A DNA stretch of 64,000 bases. Origin: Bin5 sp965220715. GTDB lineage: Bacteria; Chloroflexota; Anaerolineae; Caldilineales; Caldilineaceae. Numbering within the stretch: the stretch's first letter is position 1; the number at the start of each line of letters is the position of its first letter. The position numbers and the translations under genes were made by a program. The notes beneath the pieces were generated by a model, which was not told the DNA's origin, made no database searches, and saw only the letters and a program-made list of their open reading frames with translations. The stretch covers positions 4,216,001 to 4,280,000 of the forward strand of contig OZ244843.1 of assembly GCA_965220715.1 (NCBI GenBank), read 5' to 3'. Positions 52,006 through 60,621 of this stretch are shown here, in pieces.

Positions 52006-52233
52006 ATGAAAGAACTGGTCGAATTCATGGCGAAATCTCTCGTGGAAGGTCCCGATGAAGTGCATGTTTCCGAACGTGTATACCGGGAACGGGTAGTTCT
52101 GCGGTTGCAGGTTGCACCGGAGGACGCCGGGAGGGTGATCGGCAAGAACGGCAGAGTTGCAAACGCTATGCGTTCTGTCCTGAAAGTAGCGTCGGTCCGC
52201 CAGTCGCGTGATGTAATTCTGAAAATAATGTAA
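52006..52233 (+). CDS. khpA: KH-domain RNA-binding protein KhpA
   Basis: The 75-residue protein is a single KH domain with the GxxG-type loop in VIGKNGRVANAMRSVL. The N-terminal MKELVEFMAKSLVEGPDEVHV is the normal KhpA start. KhpA binds RNA, often with KhpB, and influences cell division and envelope genes. It lies 12 bp after rpsP, as in many bacteria. Confidence 0.95.
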   Translation: MKELVEFMAKSLVEGPDEVHVSERVYRERVVLRLQVAPEDAGRVIGKNGRVANAMRSVLKVASVRQSRDVILKIM

Positions 52234-52256
52234 CCGCCCCGACAGGTCATTTCCTC

Positions 52257-52294
52257 CATAGAAGGCAGACTCCTTGTGCCTGCCCGTTTCTATG
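52257..52294 (+). other. Hairpin 1 in khpA-rimM spacer
   Basis: CATAGAA/TTCTATG (7 bp) encloses GGCAG/CTGCC (5 bp) around an 11-nt loop, with three unpaired bases (CGT) on the 3' side. No T run follows, so it is not a standard terminator. It may be a structured leader or processing site. Confidence 0.6.
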
Positions 52295-52305
52295 ACCGCA
52301 AAATG

Positions 52306-52342
52306 GCCCGCCAATTCCCTGTTGAGCCAGGGTGTGGCGGGC
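52306..52342 (+). other. Hairpin 2 in khpA-rimM spacer
   Basis: GCCCGCC/GGCGGGC (7 bp) encloses CCCTG/CAGGG (5 bp) with small internal loops; it starts 11 bp after hairpin 1. Followed by TTTGG only. Together the two could act as an attenuator or protein-binding site before rimM. Confidence 0.6.
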
Positions 52343-52474
52343 TTTGGCCAGGATAGTGATGGGCGTGGGCAGTTCTCCGATTATTCGACAGGCTCAACAC
52401 TGCCGTGAGTGTAGTTATCGCAAGGACCGGCCATCGGACGGCGAGGGGATCTTGCAATTCAAGGATCGATCAGG

Positions 52475-53092
52475 ATGAAAACACGATCGCAGCGGAAGCA
52501 ACGTCGAAGCGGCAAGGCTGGCGCTTCGCGCGCCAGCCGCTTCCACCGGCGCCCAGCTTCGGTACCTGACGGTTACCTGGCTGTCGGTCGCATCTTGGGC
52601 GCGCACGGTCTGGGTGGGGAGTTGAGGGTTGAGTCTCATACCGACTTTGACACCCGCTTCACGCCTGGCAAACAACTCTTAATAGGAGAAAAGTTGGCTG
52701 CGGCGGAGATCACCGCCTCCCGCCCCCACAAGGGGAACTTTTTGGTTCAATTCGCACAGATCTCGAGTAGAATTGCGGCCGAGGATTTGTACAGAGAATG
52801 GTTGTACATTCCCGAAGAGGCAGCAATGGAGTTGGATGACGATTCCTTCTGGGTCCATGACATTATCGGTCTGACGGTGCAGACCGAATCCCAGAGCCGC
52901 TTGGGCGAAGTGGCAGATGTTCTCTTTACTGGCGCCAACGAAGTGTACATCATCCGGCCGGCCCCGGGTGTAAACCGTGACCGCGAACTGCTTATCCCCG
53001 CCCTCGCAGAGGTGGTTCGAGCCGTAGACATCGAGGCCGGAACTTTGACCGTTCGCCTGCAGCCAGGGTTACTCGAAGATGATAAGCAGTAA
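52475..53092 (+). CDS. rimM: 16S rRNA processing protein RimM
   Basis: The 205-residue protein has the N-terminal RimM barrel (GYLAVGRILGAHGLGGELRVES, the GxHGLxGE motif) and the C-terminal PRC barrel (SFWVHDIIGLTVQTESQSRL and DRELLIPALAEVV). RimM assists 30S head assembly and binds S19. The first ~30 residues are very basic (MKTRSQRKQRRSGKAG) and unusual, an N-terminal extension or a mis-set start. A GATCAGG ribosome-binding site precedes ATG 52475. Confidence 0.94.
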   Translation: MKTRSQRKQRRSGKAGASRASRFHRRPASVPDGYLAVGRILGAHGLGGELRVESHTDFDTRFTPGKQLLIGEKLAAAEITASRPHKGNFLVQFAQISSRIAAEDLYREWLYIPEEAAMELDDDSFWVHDIIGLTVQTESQSRLGEVADVLFTGANEVYIIRPAPGVNRDRELLIPALAEVVRAVDIEAGTLTVRLQPGLLEDDKQ

Positions 53093-53130
53093 CCCACGAC
53101 CCCTCGCTGCAGGCACTTGAGCGCTGCCAC

Positions 53131-54219
53131 TTGACTATGGACGAGCGAGCCTTTTGGATTGCCTTCAACCGCGTACCCGGCATTGGTCCTGCGCGGCTGA
53201 CCGCCCTCTTGGAACAATGCGGCAGCATCGCCGCGGCATGGAAAGCGCCGATACAGTCGATGCAAGCAGCAGGACTCGATCGACGCAGCATTGAGAACCT
53301 GTTGGCAGCCCGGCAGCAGTTGAACCCGCAAACAGAGCTGGAAATGGTCATCCGTCGCGGATACATAGTGTGCTGCTGGGACGATGATGACTATCCGAAC
53401 AACCTGCGCAAGATTCCCTTGCCCCCTCCGCTCTTGTACATGCGCGGCCAGCTTGAACAACAGGACGAAGTGGCAGTGGCCGTTGTCGGCACACGGCGGG
53501 TGTCCCCCTACGGGCGCGAGGTAGCTCGTGAGTTGGGATCCAATCTGGCCCGGCACGGCGTGACCGTCGTAAGCGGGCTGGCGCTGGGTGTTGACACGAT
53601 CGCCCACCAGGCCGCGTTGGATTCAGGCGGTCGTACGATCGCCGTTTTGGGCAGCGGCGTCGACCACATCTATCCAGCGCAGAACCGAAGGCTGGCCCTG
53701 CAAATCATCGAGCAGGGCGCGCTGATCAGCGAATTCGCGCTGGGCACCAGGCCCGAAGCCAGCAACTTTCCCCGCCGCAACCGTATCATCAGCGGGCTGA
53801 GCCTGGCGGTAATCGTCGTCGAAGCCGGTCAGCGCAGCGGTGCGCTGATTACGGCCCGCTTTGCCGCCGAACAATCTCGGGATGTCTTTGCCGTTCCCGG
53901 CTCGATACTCAGCCCGGGCAGCGATGGCTGCAACCGGCTGATTCAGGACGGCGCCACTCCCGTAACATCGATCAACGATCTGCTGGAGCGTCTCCAACTG
54001 GCCAACGTAGTCGCGCATCAGGAGGCCCGCGTCACGGTACCGGCTTCGCCGTCCGAAGAGTTGATTCTGCAACATATCTCGACCGAACCGCAGCACATGA
54101 ACGAAATCGTACGGGCAGCTCCATTGGACACATCAGAGGTCAGCAGTCTGCTGGCAATGATGGAACTCAAGGGCCTAGTGCGTCAAGTGGGGCTGATGCA
54201 GTATGTGCGCGCCAACTGA
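53131..54219 (+). CDS. dprA: DNA-processing protein DprA
   Basis: The 362-residue protein has the helix-hairpin-helix/SAM-like N-terminus (FNRVPGIGPARLTALLE), the DprA Rossmann fold (VGTRRVSPYGREVARELG, SGLALGVDTIAHQAAL, FPRRNRIISGLS) and a C-terminal winged helix. DprA loads RecA on incoming single-stranded DNA in transformation. Start at TTG 53131 or ATG 53137. It is 38 bp after rimM. This gene suggests, but does not prove, competence. Confidence 0.95.
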   Translation: MTMDERAFWIAFNRVPGIGPARLTALLEQCGSIAAAWKAPIQSMQAAGLDRRSIENLLAARQQLNPQTELEMVIRRGYIVCCWDDDDYPNNLRKIPLPPPLLYMRGQLEQQDEVAVAVVGTRRVSPYGREVARELGSNLARHGVTVVSGLALGVDTIAHQAALDSGGRTIAVLGSGVDHIYPAQNRRLALQIIEQGALISEFALGTRPEASNFPRRNRIISGLSLAVIVVEAGQRSGALITARFAAEQSRDVFAVPGSILSPGSDGCNRLIQDGATPVTSINDLLERLQLANVVAHQEARVTVPASPSEELILQHISTEPQHMNEIVRAAPLDTSEVSSLLAMMELKGLVRQVGLMQYVRAN

Positions 54220-54231
54220 ACCTGTAAGACA

Positions 54232-55308
54232 ATGTACGCAGTAATTCTTGCCGGCGGTGTTGGCACTCGTCTGTGGCCCCGCAGCCGGCAAAGTGCACCC
54301 AAACAGTTTTCCGACATCACCGGCAGCGGCCACACAATGATCCAGGCTACTGTGGCCAGGTTGGAGGGGTTGGTCGCCCCCACTGACACATATGTCATAA
54401 CCGGCAGACGCTATGCCAACCTGTGTACTGCCCAGTTGGACGGACTGCCCCCCGCCAATATCCTGTTGGAGCCGGATGGACGCAATACTGCGCCGGCGAT
54501 TGCGCTAGCCTGTGCGCATCTGCAGCGGCGCGACCCGGAAGAGGTGGTCGCTGTCCTCCCAGCCGATCATCTCATTCAGGACTGTGCCGGCTTTCAGAAA
54601 GCATTGCGGCAGGCGGAGCGGTGCGCTCTCAGCGGCTTCCTCTCCGTGCTGGGTATCGAACCCACGAAGGCCCACACCGGCTATGGCTACATCCAACGCG
54701 AAGGCAGGCCTCTTCCGGTGGCAGGAGATCTGCCCGCCTTTGCGGTGAAACGTTTCCTGGAAAAGCCGGATCAGGCGACTGCAGAGCAGTTTCTGGCGGA
54801 TGGAGAGTACTATTGGAATGGCGGTATATTTGTCAGCCGCGTCAAGCGATTGCTGGCCGAATTTGAAAGGCAGATGCCCACACTGTACGCCGCAATAGAC
54901 CGTATCGCCGCTGCACTCGAAACAAGCAAACGGGACGGCGTGCTTGCTGAAGTCTGGCCGACCATGCCAGACATATCAATCGACTATGGGCTGATGGAGG
55001 GCGCGAAAAAGGTTGCAGTCGTGCCAATGCAGGTCGGATGGAATGACCTGGGGAGTTGGGATGCGCTCGAAGCAGTGACCGCCCCAGACGAGGACGGCAA
55101 CTTTCCGGTGGAGGGAGAAATCCTGCAACTGAACAGCCGGGGCAACATTGTCGCAGCCGATAAGAGGCTGGTGGCTCTGATCGATGTCGACGACCTTATT
55201 GTGATCGATGCCGGAGACGCGCTGCTAATCGCTAAGAAGGGGAGTATTCAGCAGGTGAAGCAGGTCGTCGCCAAGCTGCAGGCCGCTAAGCGTAGCGAAC
55301 TCCTGTAA
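54232..55308 (+). CDS. manC: Mannose-1-phosphate guanylyltransferase
   Basis: A 358-residue nucleotidyltransferase with ILAGGVGTRLWPRSRQSAPKQF, the GDP-mannose pyrophosphorylase signature, and VKRFLEKPDQATAEQFL, GGIFVSRVKRLLAEFERQMP and VGWNDLGSWDAL downstream. It makes GDP-mannose from GTP and mannose 1-phosphate for glycan synthesis. It lacks the C-terminal isomerase domain of type II enzymes, so it is the single-function form. It follows dprA by 12 bp. Confidence 0.94.
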   Translation: MYAVILAGGVGTRLWPRSRQSAPKQFSDITGSGHTMIQATVARLEGLVAPTDTYVITGRRYANLCTAQLDGLPPANILLEPDGRNTAPAIALACAHLQRRDPEEVVAVLPADHLIQDCAGFQKALRQAERCALSGFLSVLGIEPTKAHTGYGYIQREGRPLPVAGDLPAFAVKRFLEKPDQATAEQFLADGEYYWNGGIFVSRVKRLLAEFERQMPTLYAAIDRIAAALETSKRDGVLAEVWPTMPDISIDYGLMEGAKKVAVVPMQVGWNDLGSWDALEAVTAPDEDGNFPVEGEILQLNSRGNIVAADKRLVALIDVDDLIVIDAGDALLIAKKGSIQQVKQVVAKLQAAKRSELL

Positions 55309-55324
55309 TTGTTCGTCAGTAGCG

Positions 55325-56980
55325 GTGAAAGACGTGAGCTGGAAAATGATCGACCGCCATAGATCACTAATCCACATACTGATGTCGGGGTTGGTCGGGC
55401 TGACGCTCGGCCTGTTTATCGGTTGGTGGGTGTGGCCCGTGCAGTGGACAGGAGCGCCTGCGGCACAGCCCGCTGCGTCTGCGCCGGCGCAAGCTGTCGA
55501 AAGGCCGGCAGAAGAAGGCGAAGAGACAGACTCGACCTATTCGAACTTTTTGGACTTTCTAAATCAAGGGTTGTTGTATGTAGCGGCCGCGCTACTGCTG
55601 GTAGGCGGCGTTGTCATCGGCTACCAGTTATTGCGTCAGTCCGATGACAAGGAATCGGCGCAAAAACCGTTTCCACTTCCATTCATCAGGGGCCGCTCCA
55701 AGCAAGCCGCCGCGCCGCACGAGCCGCGCGCCAAACCTCCCCCTCTTGCGGGTAGACCTGTCCGCCAACGCCCCTCCAACCTCAGTTGGCTACGTAGGGG
55801 GTCCGCATCCGAAAGGCTGGCCGACACAGAAGAACCTGTCTTCAAAGACCAGGAGGTCGCCGCGCGCCGTCCTGTTGAACCGCCCCCCTCTTCCCTGCAC
55901 TTGGAGAGCGAGACCGAACACCAGGGCAGCAGAGGCAATGAAGTAAATCACGCGTCGATTCAGGACGATGACTATCTGGAACCGGAGAGCTGGGGGGACC
56001 AGGGGTCGGTTGGGGAGGATTCGCCGTCAGAGCCGCCGGCCGCAGAAGAGCCCGGGCCGGACAGTCCGGCTCTGCATGGCGCTCCGGAGACGGCAACACC
56101 GGAGTTGCAAGAGGGCGGGACTGAGCTGATTGGCAAGCACCTGGATGCCGGACAGGACGACTGGAACAGGGAAGAGTCATCTGGAGGCGAAGATGCTGGC
56201 GAATGGGGAGAAGAGCGTCAACTCGACGGCACGCCGGTATTATCGGAAGGCTTAGAGTCCGTCGAGGGCCGAGATAGCGAGGACCGCGAACTTTGGGAAG
56301 AGGACTTGAGAACAGCGTCAGCCGAGGCGTCGTTCCCGGATGACGCCAACAGCGAGAAAGCTGGGCCGGGCGGCGCCTTCGAGGGAATCGTAGCTGAGGA
56401 GGCTGCCGCCGGGCCCGAAAGACCTTTTGAACGGCCGGACAGAGATTTGAATATTGGCCCGCCCTCGAGGTTGGAACCTGGAATTGGAGACACGGGCCGC
56501 GGCCAAACGGAACAGGGGAACGTGGCACCGACCTCACGGCAGTTGGTGGGCCAATTTGAGGCCAATTACGCCTTCGGCGTCCAGTCCTACGATGAGAGCT
56601 TCACCATCAACGCGGCAGACGGAGAGCTCTTGGGCGCTTGCGGGATGGGAATCAACGAATCAATGGATCGCGCTGCCGCCGATATGGACCAGGTGCGGCT
56701 GCTCGACATCTGGCTGTATGACCGTTCTGCGGTACGCAGCGTCAGCCAGCCCCTTGTCTCACCGGGACATGAAGTTTCCGGCCTGGACGACCACGCGGAA
56801 GACGGCGGCTCGGTGACTGCTGCTCCTCTTGAAATCGTCCCAGGCCTGACATGTACGCTCCGATCAAACGGCATATTGCTGGAATGCACGATCAAGAGTG
56901 CAAGTTTTCTGGATAACGGGCAAACTCCAGTACCCTTCCGCTCGGTGAGCGCCAGCCTGGTAGTCTACGTTTTGTCTTGA
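55325..56980 (+). CDS. Acidic two-TM protein with conserved C-terminal domain, unknown function
   Basis: The 551-residue protein has membrane segments at about 16-36 (LMSGLVGLTLGLFIGWWVW) and 78-100, then about 280 residues of low-complexity, mainly acidic sequence (many EE, ED, GED runs) likely to be disordered. Residues ~405-551 form an ordered domain with GQFEANYAFGVQSYDESFTI and LLGACGMGINESM. It would be anchored with the large acidic region on one side of the membrane. The 17-bp gap after manC suggests one operon. I know no named family. Confidence 0.55.
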   Translation: MKDVSWKMIDRHRSLIHILMSGLVGLTLGLFIGWWVWPVQWTGAPAAQPAASAPAQAVERPAEEGEETDSTYSNFLDFLNQGLLYVAAALLLVGGVVIGYQLLRQSDDKESAQKPFPLPFIRGRSKQAAAPHEPRAKPPPLAGRPVRQRPSNLSWLRRGSASERLADTEEPVFKDQEVAARRPVEPPPSSLHLESETEHQGSRGNEVNHASIQDDDYLEPESWGDQGSVGEDSPSEPPAAEEPGPDSPALHGAPETATPELQEGGTELIGKHLDAGQDDWNREESSGGEDAGEWGEERQLDGTPVLSEGLESVEGRDSEDRELWEEDLRTASAEASFPDDANSEKAGPGGAFEGIVAEEAAAGPERPFERPDRDLNIGPPSRLEPGIGDTGRGQTEQGNVAPTSRQLVGQFEANYAFGVQSYDESFTINAADGELLGACGMGINESMDRAAADMDQVRLLDIWLYDRSAVRSVSQPLVSPGHEVSGLDDHAEDGGSVTAAPLEIVPGLTCTLRSNGILLECTIKSASFLDNGQTPVPFRSVSASLVVYVLS

Positions 56981-57012
56981 ACTCGAGGGTAGTCGCCGCC
57001 AAGAGCGGGGGG

Positions 57013-58197
57013 TCAAACCGCCTCTTCCGGGTCAAACATACGGCGGTGCTCGGCAATGGCAAAACGGTCGGTCATGCCCGCGATGTAGTCGCAAACGACG
57101 CGGTGGAGGTCTCTCCCTAACTCGTATATATTTGCCTGCGTCTCCGGAGGCAGTTGAGCCGGCTCCTCTACAAATGCCGAGAAGAGAGCTCGAATAGTCC
57201 GATCTGCCTTGGCAGCCATGCGGGCTACACGGTAATGCCGGTAGAAACCACTAAACAAAAAGCGCTTGAGCTCCCGGTTTTCCTCGCCAATTTCACTCGA
57301 ATAGGTGGCCACATTTTCTCGGCGAGCCCGCAGATCAGCGAGATTCTGCACGCCGGCAGCGCCTAAGTTTGCGTTCGTAGCCTGAATCGCGTCACTGACT
57401 TCGATCCCCACGAGCCGGCGGATGAACCGGTAGCGGTCCAGGGGCTGAGTCAGGTCGATGGATGTCGCGGTTTCGCCAAGAGAATCAAGGACGCGCCGGC
57501 TGATGGCCAGATCAAGGAAGGCACTGGGATGCAGAATGCCGGCCCGCAGACCGTCATCGGAATCGCTCGTGTTGTAGGCGATCTCGTCGGCCAGATTGCT
57601 TAATTGACATTCCAGCGTTCCCATCTCGTCCGGGTTGTAGGCCCCGGCATCGACGATGTCATAGTCCGTGTCGTGCTTTACTACCCCTTCGCGCACCTCG
57701 TAGGTCAAATTCAACCCCGGATGATCCGGGTAGCGTTGCTCCAATTTGGTGATTATGCGATAGGTTTGCTTCTGATGGTCATAACCACCGTGGCCTTGCA
57801 TGAGTTCATCCAGGGTAGTCTCACCGGTATGGCCGAAGGGGGGATGACCCAGATCATGGGCCAAACAGATCGCTTCAATCAGGTCTTCATTGCAGGACAA
57901 GGCGCGGGCCAGGGTGCGGCCAATCTGGGCCACCTCGATCGTGTGCGTGAGCCGGTTACGGTAGTGATCGCCTTCATTGTAGACGAACACCTGCGTCTTG
58001 TACTGAAGCCGGCGGAATGCGGTCGTGTGGATGATACGGTCACGGTCCCGCTGATAAGCGGTGCGATAAGGGTGCTCCCCTGCCGGGTAGACTCGCCCGC
58101 GGCTTTGACAACTGCGCATGGCATAAACGGCTAAATCCCGTTCTTCTCTCTGCTCCAACTCTTCCCTCGTCACAAGCATTTTTGACCTATATCGCAA
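57013..58197 (-). CDS. dgt: Deoxyguanosinetriphosphate triphosphohydrolase family protein
   Basis: A 394-residue HD-domain protein. The HD-domain metal site is seen in RLTHTIEVAQIGRTLARAL and AICLAHDLGHPPFGHTGE, with a further HD-type D in DEIAYNTSDSDDG; RDRDRIIHTTAFRRLQYKTQV is the dGTPase N-terminal block. Dgt-type enzymes release tripolyphosphate from dGTP and can limit dNTPs or act in phage defence. It has the shorter, type 2 (dGTPase-like) layout. It converges on the acidic protein gene and diverges from ftsY. Confidence 0.92.
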   Translation of the reverse strand: MRYRSKMLVTREELEQREERDLAVYAMRSCQSRGRVYPAGEHPYRTAYQRDRDRIIHTTAFRRLQYKTQVFVYNEGDHYRNRLTHTIEVAQIGRTLARALSCNEDLIEAICLAHDLGHPPFGHTGETTLDELMQGHGGYDHQKQTYRIITKLEQRYPDHPGLNLTYEVREGVVKHDTDYDIVDAGAYNPDEMGTLECQLSNLADEIAYNTSDSDDGLRAGILHPSAFLDLAISRRVLDSLGETATSIDLTQPLDRYRFIRRLVGIEVSDAIQATNANLGAAGVQNLADLRARRENVATYSSEIGEENRELKRFLFSGFYRHYRVARMAAKADRTIRALFSAFVEEPAQLPPETQANIYELGRDLHRVVCDYIAGMTDRFAIAEHRRMFDPEEAV

Positions 58198-58376
58198 TGG
58201 ATCGAGGCTGTTGTATGGTCTCCGGTTTGGCTGCCTTTTCTTGGATCTCTTCCCTCTTTGGAATCAGTATACAGGTAGACGACCTGATCCTGCCAACAGA
58301 CCTTTCTCACACGCTTGGCCCAGATCCCGCCTTAGGTGACCATTCCTGACATAGGCGCGAGAGGTAGGTATTGTTC

Positions 58377-58404
58377 TTTCTATCGTTCCCGCCCGTGCTA
58401 TAAT
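58377..58404 (+). promoter_or_regulatory. Candidate sigma-70 promoter for ftsY
   Basis: TTTCTA (58377-58382) and a consensus TATAAT (58399-58404) with a 16-bp spacer, 44 bp before the ftsY GTG. The -10 is strong and the -35 weak. Confidence 0.4.
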
Positions 58405-58448
58405 TGCCTGGTTAACAGGACACAGGCTCGTTCCACGGAGACTTCTAC

Positions 58449-59399
58449 GTGCTCAGGCGCTTGTTTGGCCGCCAGGAAGATAAGTCGGCTGACGACGTAC
58501 GAATTGAAGAAAGTCTGCAAAAGACCCGTTCGGGCATCTTCAGGCAGATCGGTTCACTCTTTCAGGAGAATGATGTCAGCGACGAACTGTGGGAGGACTT
58601 GGAGGAAGCGCTGATCGTTGCCGATGTCGGCATGGACGCTACGGTCGAACTCGTCGAATCCACGCGCGATCGGGTCCAACAGGAAGGAGTGAGGCGCAGC
58701 GGGGATGCCTATCTGATCCTGAAGCAGGAGATGGTCAAGCTGTTGCAAGCCGACGAACCGTTGCAGATAGAGGAGCCGCGCATCCTGACGGTTGTGCTGG
58801 TCGTGGGTGTGAACGGGTCGGGCAAAACGACGACGATTGGCAAGCTGGCGCGGCGGTATAAAGAGCGAGGAAAAAGAGTTGTTCTGGCCGCGGGAGACAC
58901 TTTCCGGGCGGCTGCCATCGATCAGCTCCAGATTTGGGGCGAACGGGCCGGAGTAGAGGTCATCGCTCAAGCCCCCGGCTCCGATCCGGCGGCCGTGCTA
59001 TTCGACGCAATGCGTGCAAGCCAGGAGAGCCGGAAGGCCGACATCCTCATCACTGACACGGCAGGCCGATTACAGAACAAATTCAATCTCATGCAGGAAT
59101 TGGACAAGATGCGCCGGGTTGCCGCTAAACAGGTCCACCGGGCGCCGCACGAGATATTGCTGGTGCTGGACGCATCCACGGGCCAGAACGCCATTCTGCA
59201 GGCCAAAGGTTTCAAAGAGGCGTCCGGCGTAACCGGTATCATTTTGACCAAGCTGGACAGCACCGCCAAGGGCGGGGCAGTTCTAAATATCAAGAAGCAG
59301 CTGGGAATCCCTGTACGCTTCATTGGCACAGGGGAAAAGCTGGAAGACCTGGCGGAATTCGATCCGGTGACATTTGTAGAAGGCCTGCTTGGAGAGTAA
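58449..59399 (+). CDS. ftsY: Signal recognition particle receptor FtsY
   Basis: The 316-residue protein has the NG domains of the SRP receptor: P-loop GVNGSGKTTTIGKLA, DTFRAAAIDQL, DTAGRLQNKF, TKLDSTAKGGAV and the final FIGTGEKLEDLAEFDP. The acidic A domain of E. coli FtsY is absent, so it is the short form, which attaches through an N-terminal amphipathic helix (MLRRLFGRQEDK). Start is GTG 58449. It pairs with Ffh (50168) to bring ribosomes to the membrane. prfB follows 104 bp later. Confidence 0.96.
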   Translation: MLRRLFGRQEDKSADDVRIEESLQKTRSGIFRQIGSLFQENDVSDELWEDLEEALIVADVGMDATVELVESTRDRVQQEGVRRSGDAYLILKQEMVKLLQADEPLQIEEPRILTVVLVVGVNGSGKTTTIGKLARRYKERGKRVVLAAGDTFRAAAIDQLQIWGERAGVEVIAQAPGSDPAAVLFDAMRASQESRKADILITDTAGRLQNKFNLMQELDKMRRVAAKQVHRAPHEILLVLDASTGQNAILQAKGFKEASGVTGIILTKLDSTAKGGAVLNIKKQLGIPVRFIGTGEKLEDLAEFDPVTFVEGLLGE

Positions 59400-59503
59400 C
59401 AGTACCGGCGCTTTGATAACGACCGCCTACAACGGTCCGAACTCCTTCAGCCGGCCGCGGTTTTGGAATGCCAACTATCATTTAGCCAAGGAGATAGAGA
59501 CGC

Positions 59504-60596
59504 ATGGGCGACTTGACTGACCGTCTGCATCTGCTCGCGGAGCGAGTCAACACGATACGGAGGCGGCTTTGACTTGCCCGACAAAGTTGCGCAGGCGCAA
59601 GCACTGGAAGAGGAGTCGATAGCGCCCGACTTTTGGGACAACCAGAGGGCCGCACAGCAAAAGATGCAGCAGTTAAACGCCCTGCTGGAGCAGATCCGAA
59701 TCTGGGATGGGTTGAAACAACGTACGCAAGACGGGCTTGATCTTGCCGAGATGGCCGAAGATGACGCCGCCATGCTGGCAGAGTTGGAAGTTGAGGCCAA
59801 CGCTCTCGACGAAGAGTTGGAAAAACGAGAGTTCACCCTGGCTCTCAATGGAAAGTATGACCCGGGTGGCGCCATCTTTAGCATCCATGCCGGGGCAGGC
59901 GGCACCGAGGCGCAGGACTGGGCAGCCATGTTACAGCGCATGTACTTGCGCTGGGCGGAAAAGAAGGGCTACGCGACCGAGATCACCGACATGACCCAGG
60001 GTGAGGAGGCAGGCATTAAGAGCGTCACCATCACGGTGGAGGGGTCTTACGCTTACGGCTTTCTGCAGGCGGAGCGGGGTACACATCGGCTGGTGCGGCT
60101 CAGCCCCTTCGACGCCGGCAACCGGCGGCACACTTCCTTCGCCAAGCTGGAGGTATTGCCCATTATCGACGAAGACATCGAAATCGAGATCGCCCCAAAT
60201 GACATTCGGATGGACGTCTTCCTGTCCAGTGGGGCCGGAGGACAGAGTGTGCAGAAGAACGCAACGGCCGTTCGCCTCCATCATCTGCCGACCGGCATAG
60301 TGGTATCCTGCCAAAACGAGCGCAGCCAAACGCAGAACCGGGAAATCGCACTAAAAATTTTGCGGGGAAAGCTCTACGCAATGGAGCAGGATAAAATCGC
60401 CGCTGAGAAGGCTCGTCTAAAGGGAGAGAATGTCCAGGCCGACTTCGGTAGCCAGATCCGGTCCTATGTCCTGCACCCATATCAGATGGTAAAGGACTTG
60501 CGCACGAATGTAGAGACCGCCTCACCTCAGACGGTCTTGGACGGTGAACTGGATCCGTTTATCGAGGCGTGGCTAAAGACCCAGGTAGGAACATAG
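59504..60596 (+). CDS. prfB: Peptide chain release factor 2 (programmed +1 frameshift)
   Basis: The frame from ATG 59504 (MGDLTDRLHLLAERVNTIRR) ends with CTT TGA C at 59567-59573; shifting +1 continues as GAC TTG CCC into the long frame from 59574 to 60596. The joined product (about 363 residues) is normal RF2, with FSIHAGAGGTEAQDWAAMLQRMY and the GGQ motif in SSGAGGQSVQKNA; the SPF tripeptide that reads UGA is in RLSPFDAGNRRHTS. The SD-like GGAGG three bases before CTT is the classic stimulator. AAGGAG lies nine bases before the ATG. Confidence 0.96.
59558..59573 (+). promoter_or_regulatory. RF2 programmed frameshift site
   Basis: CGG AGG CGG CTT TGA C: an internal SD-like GGAGG, CTT as the slippery codon and an in-frame TGA at codon 23 followed by C. 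This is the classic autoregulated site, in which low RF2 lets the ribosome shift +1. Confidence 0.92.
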
Positions 60597-60621
60597 GCGA
60601 ATATGCGCCAGGGAGATAGCA

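Noticed and set aside
57000..57025. Possible terminator between the acidic protein gene and dgt
   Set aside because: AAGAG-CGG and CCG-C-CTCTT can pair, but the stem has a bulge, no T run follows on either strand, and it overlaps the dgt 3' end.
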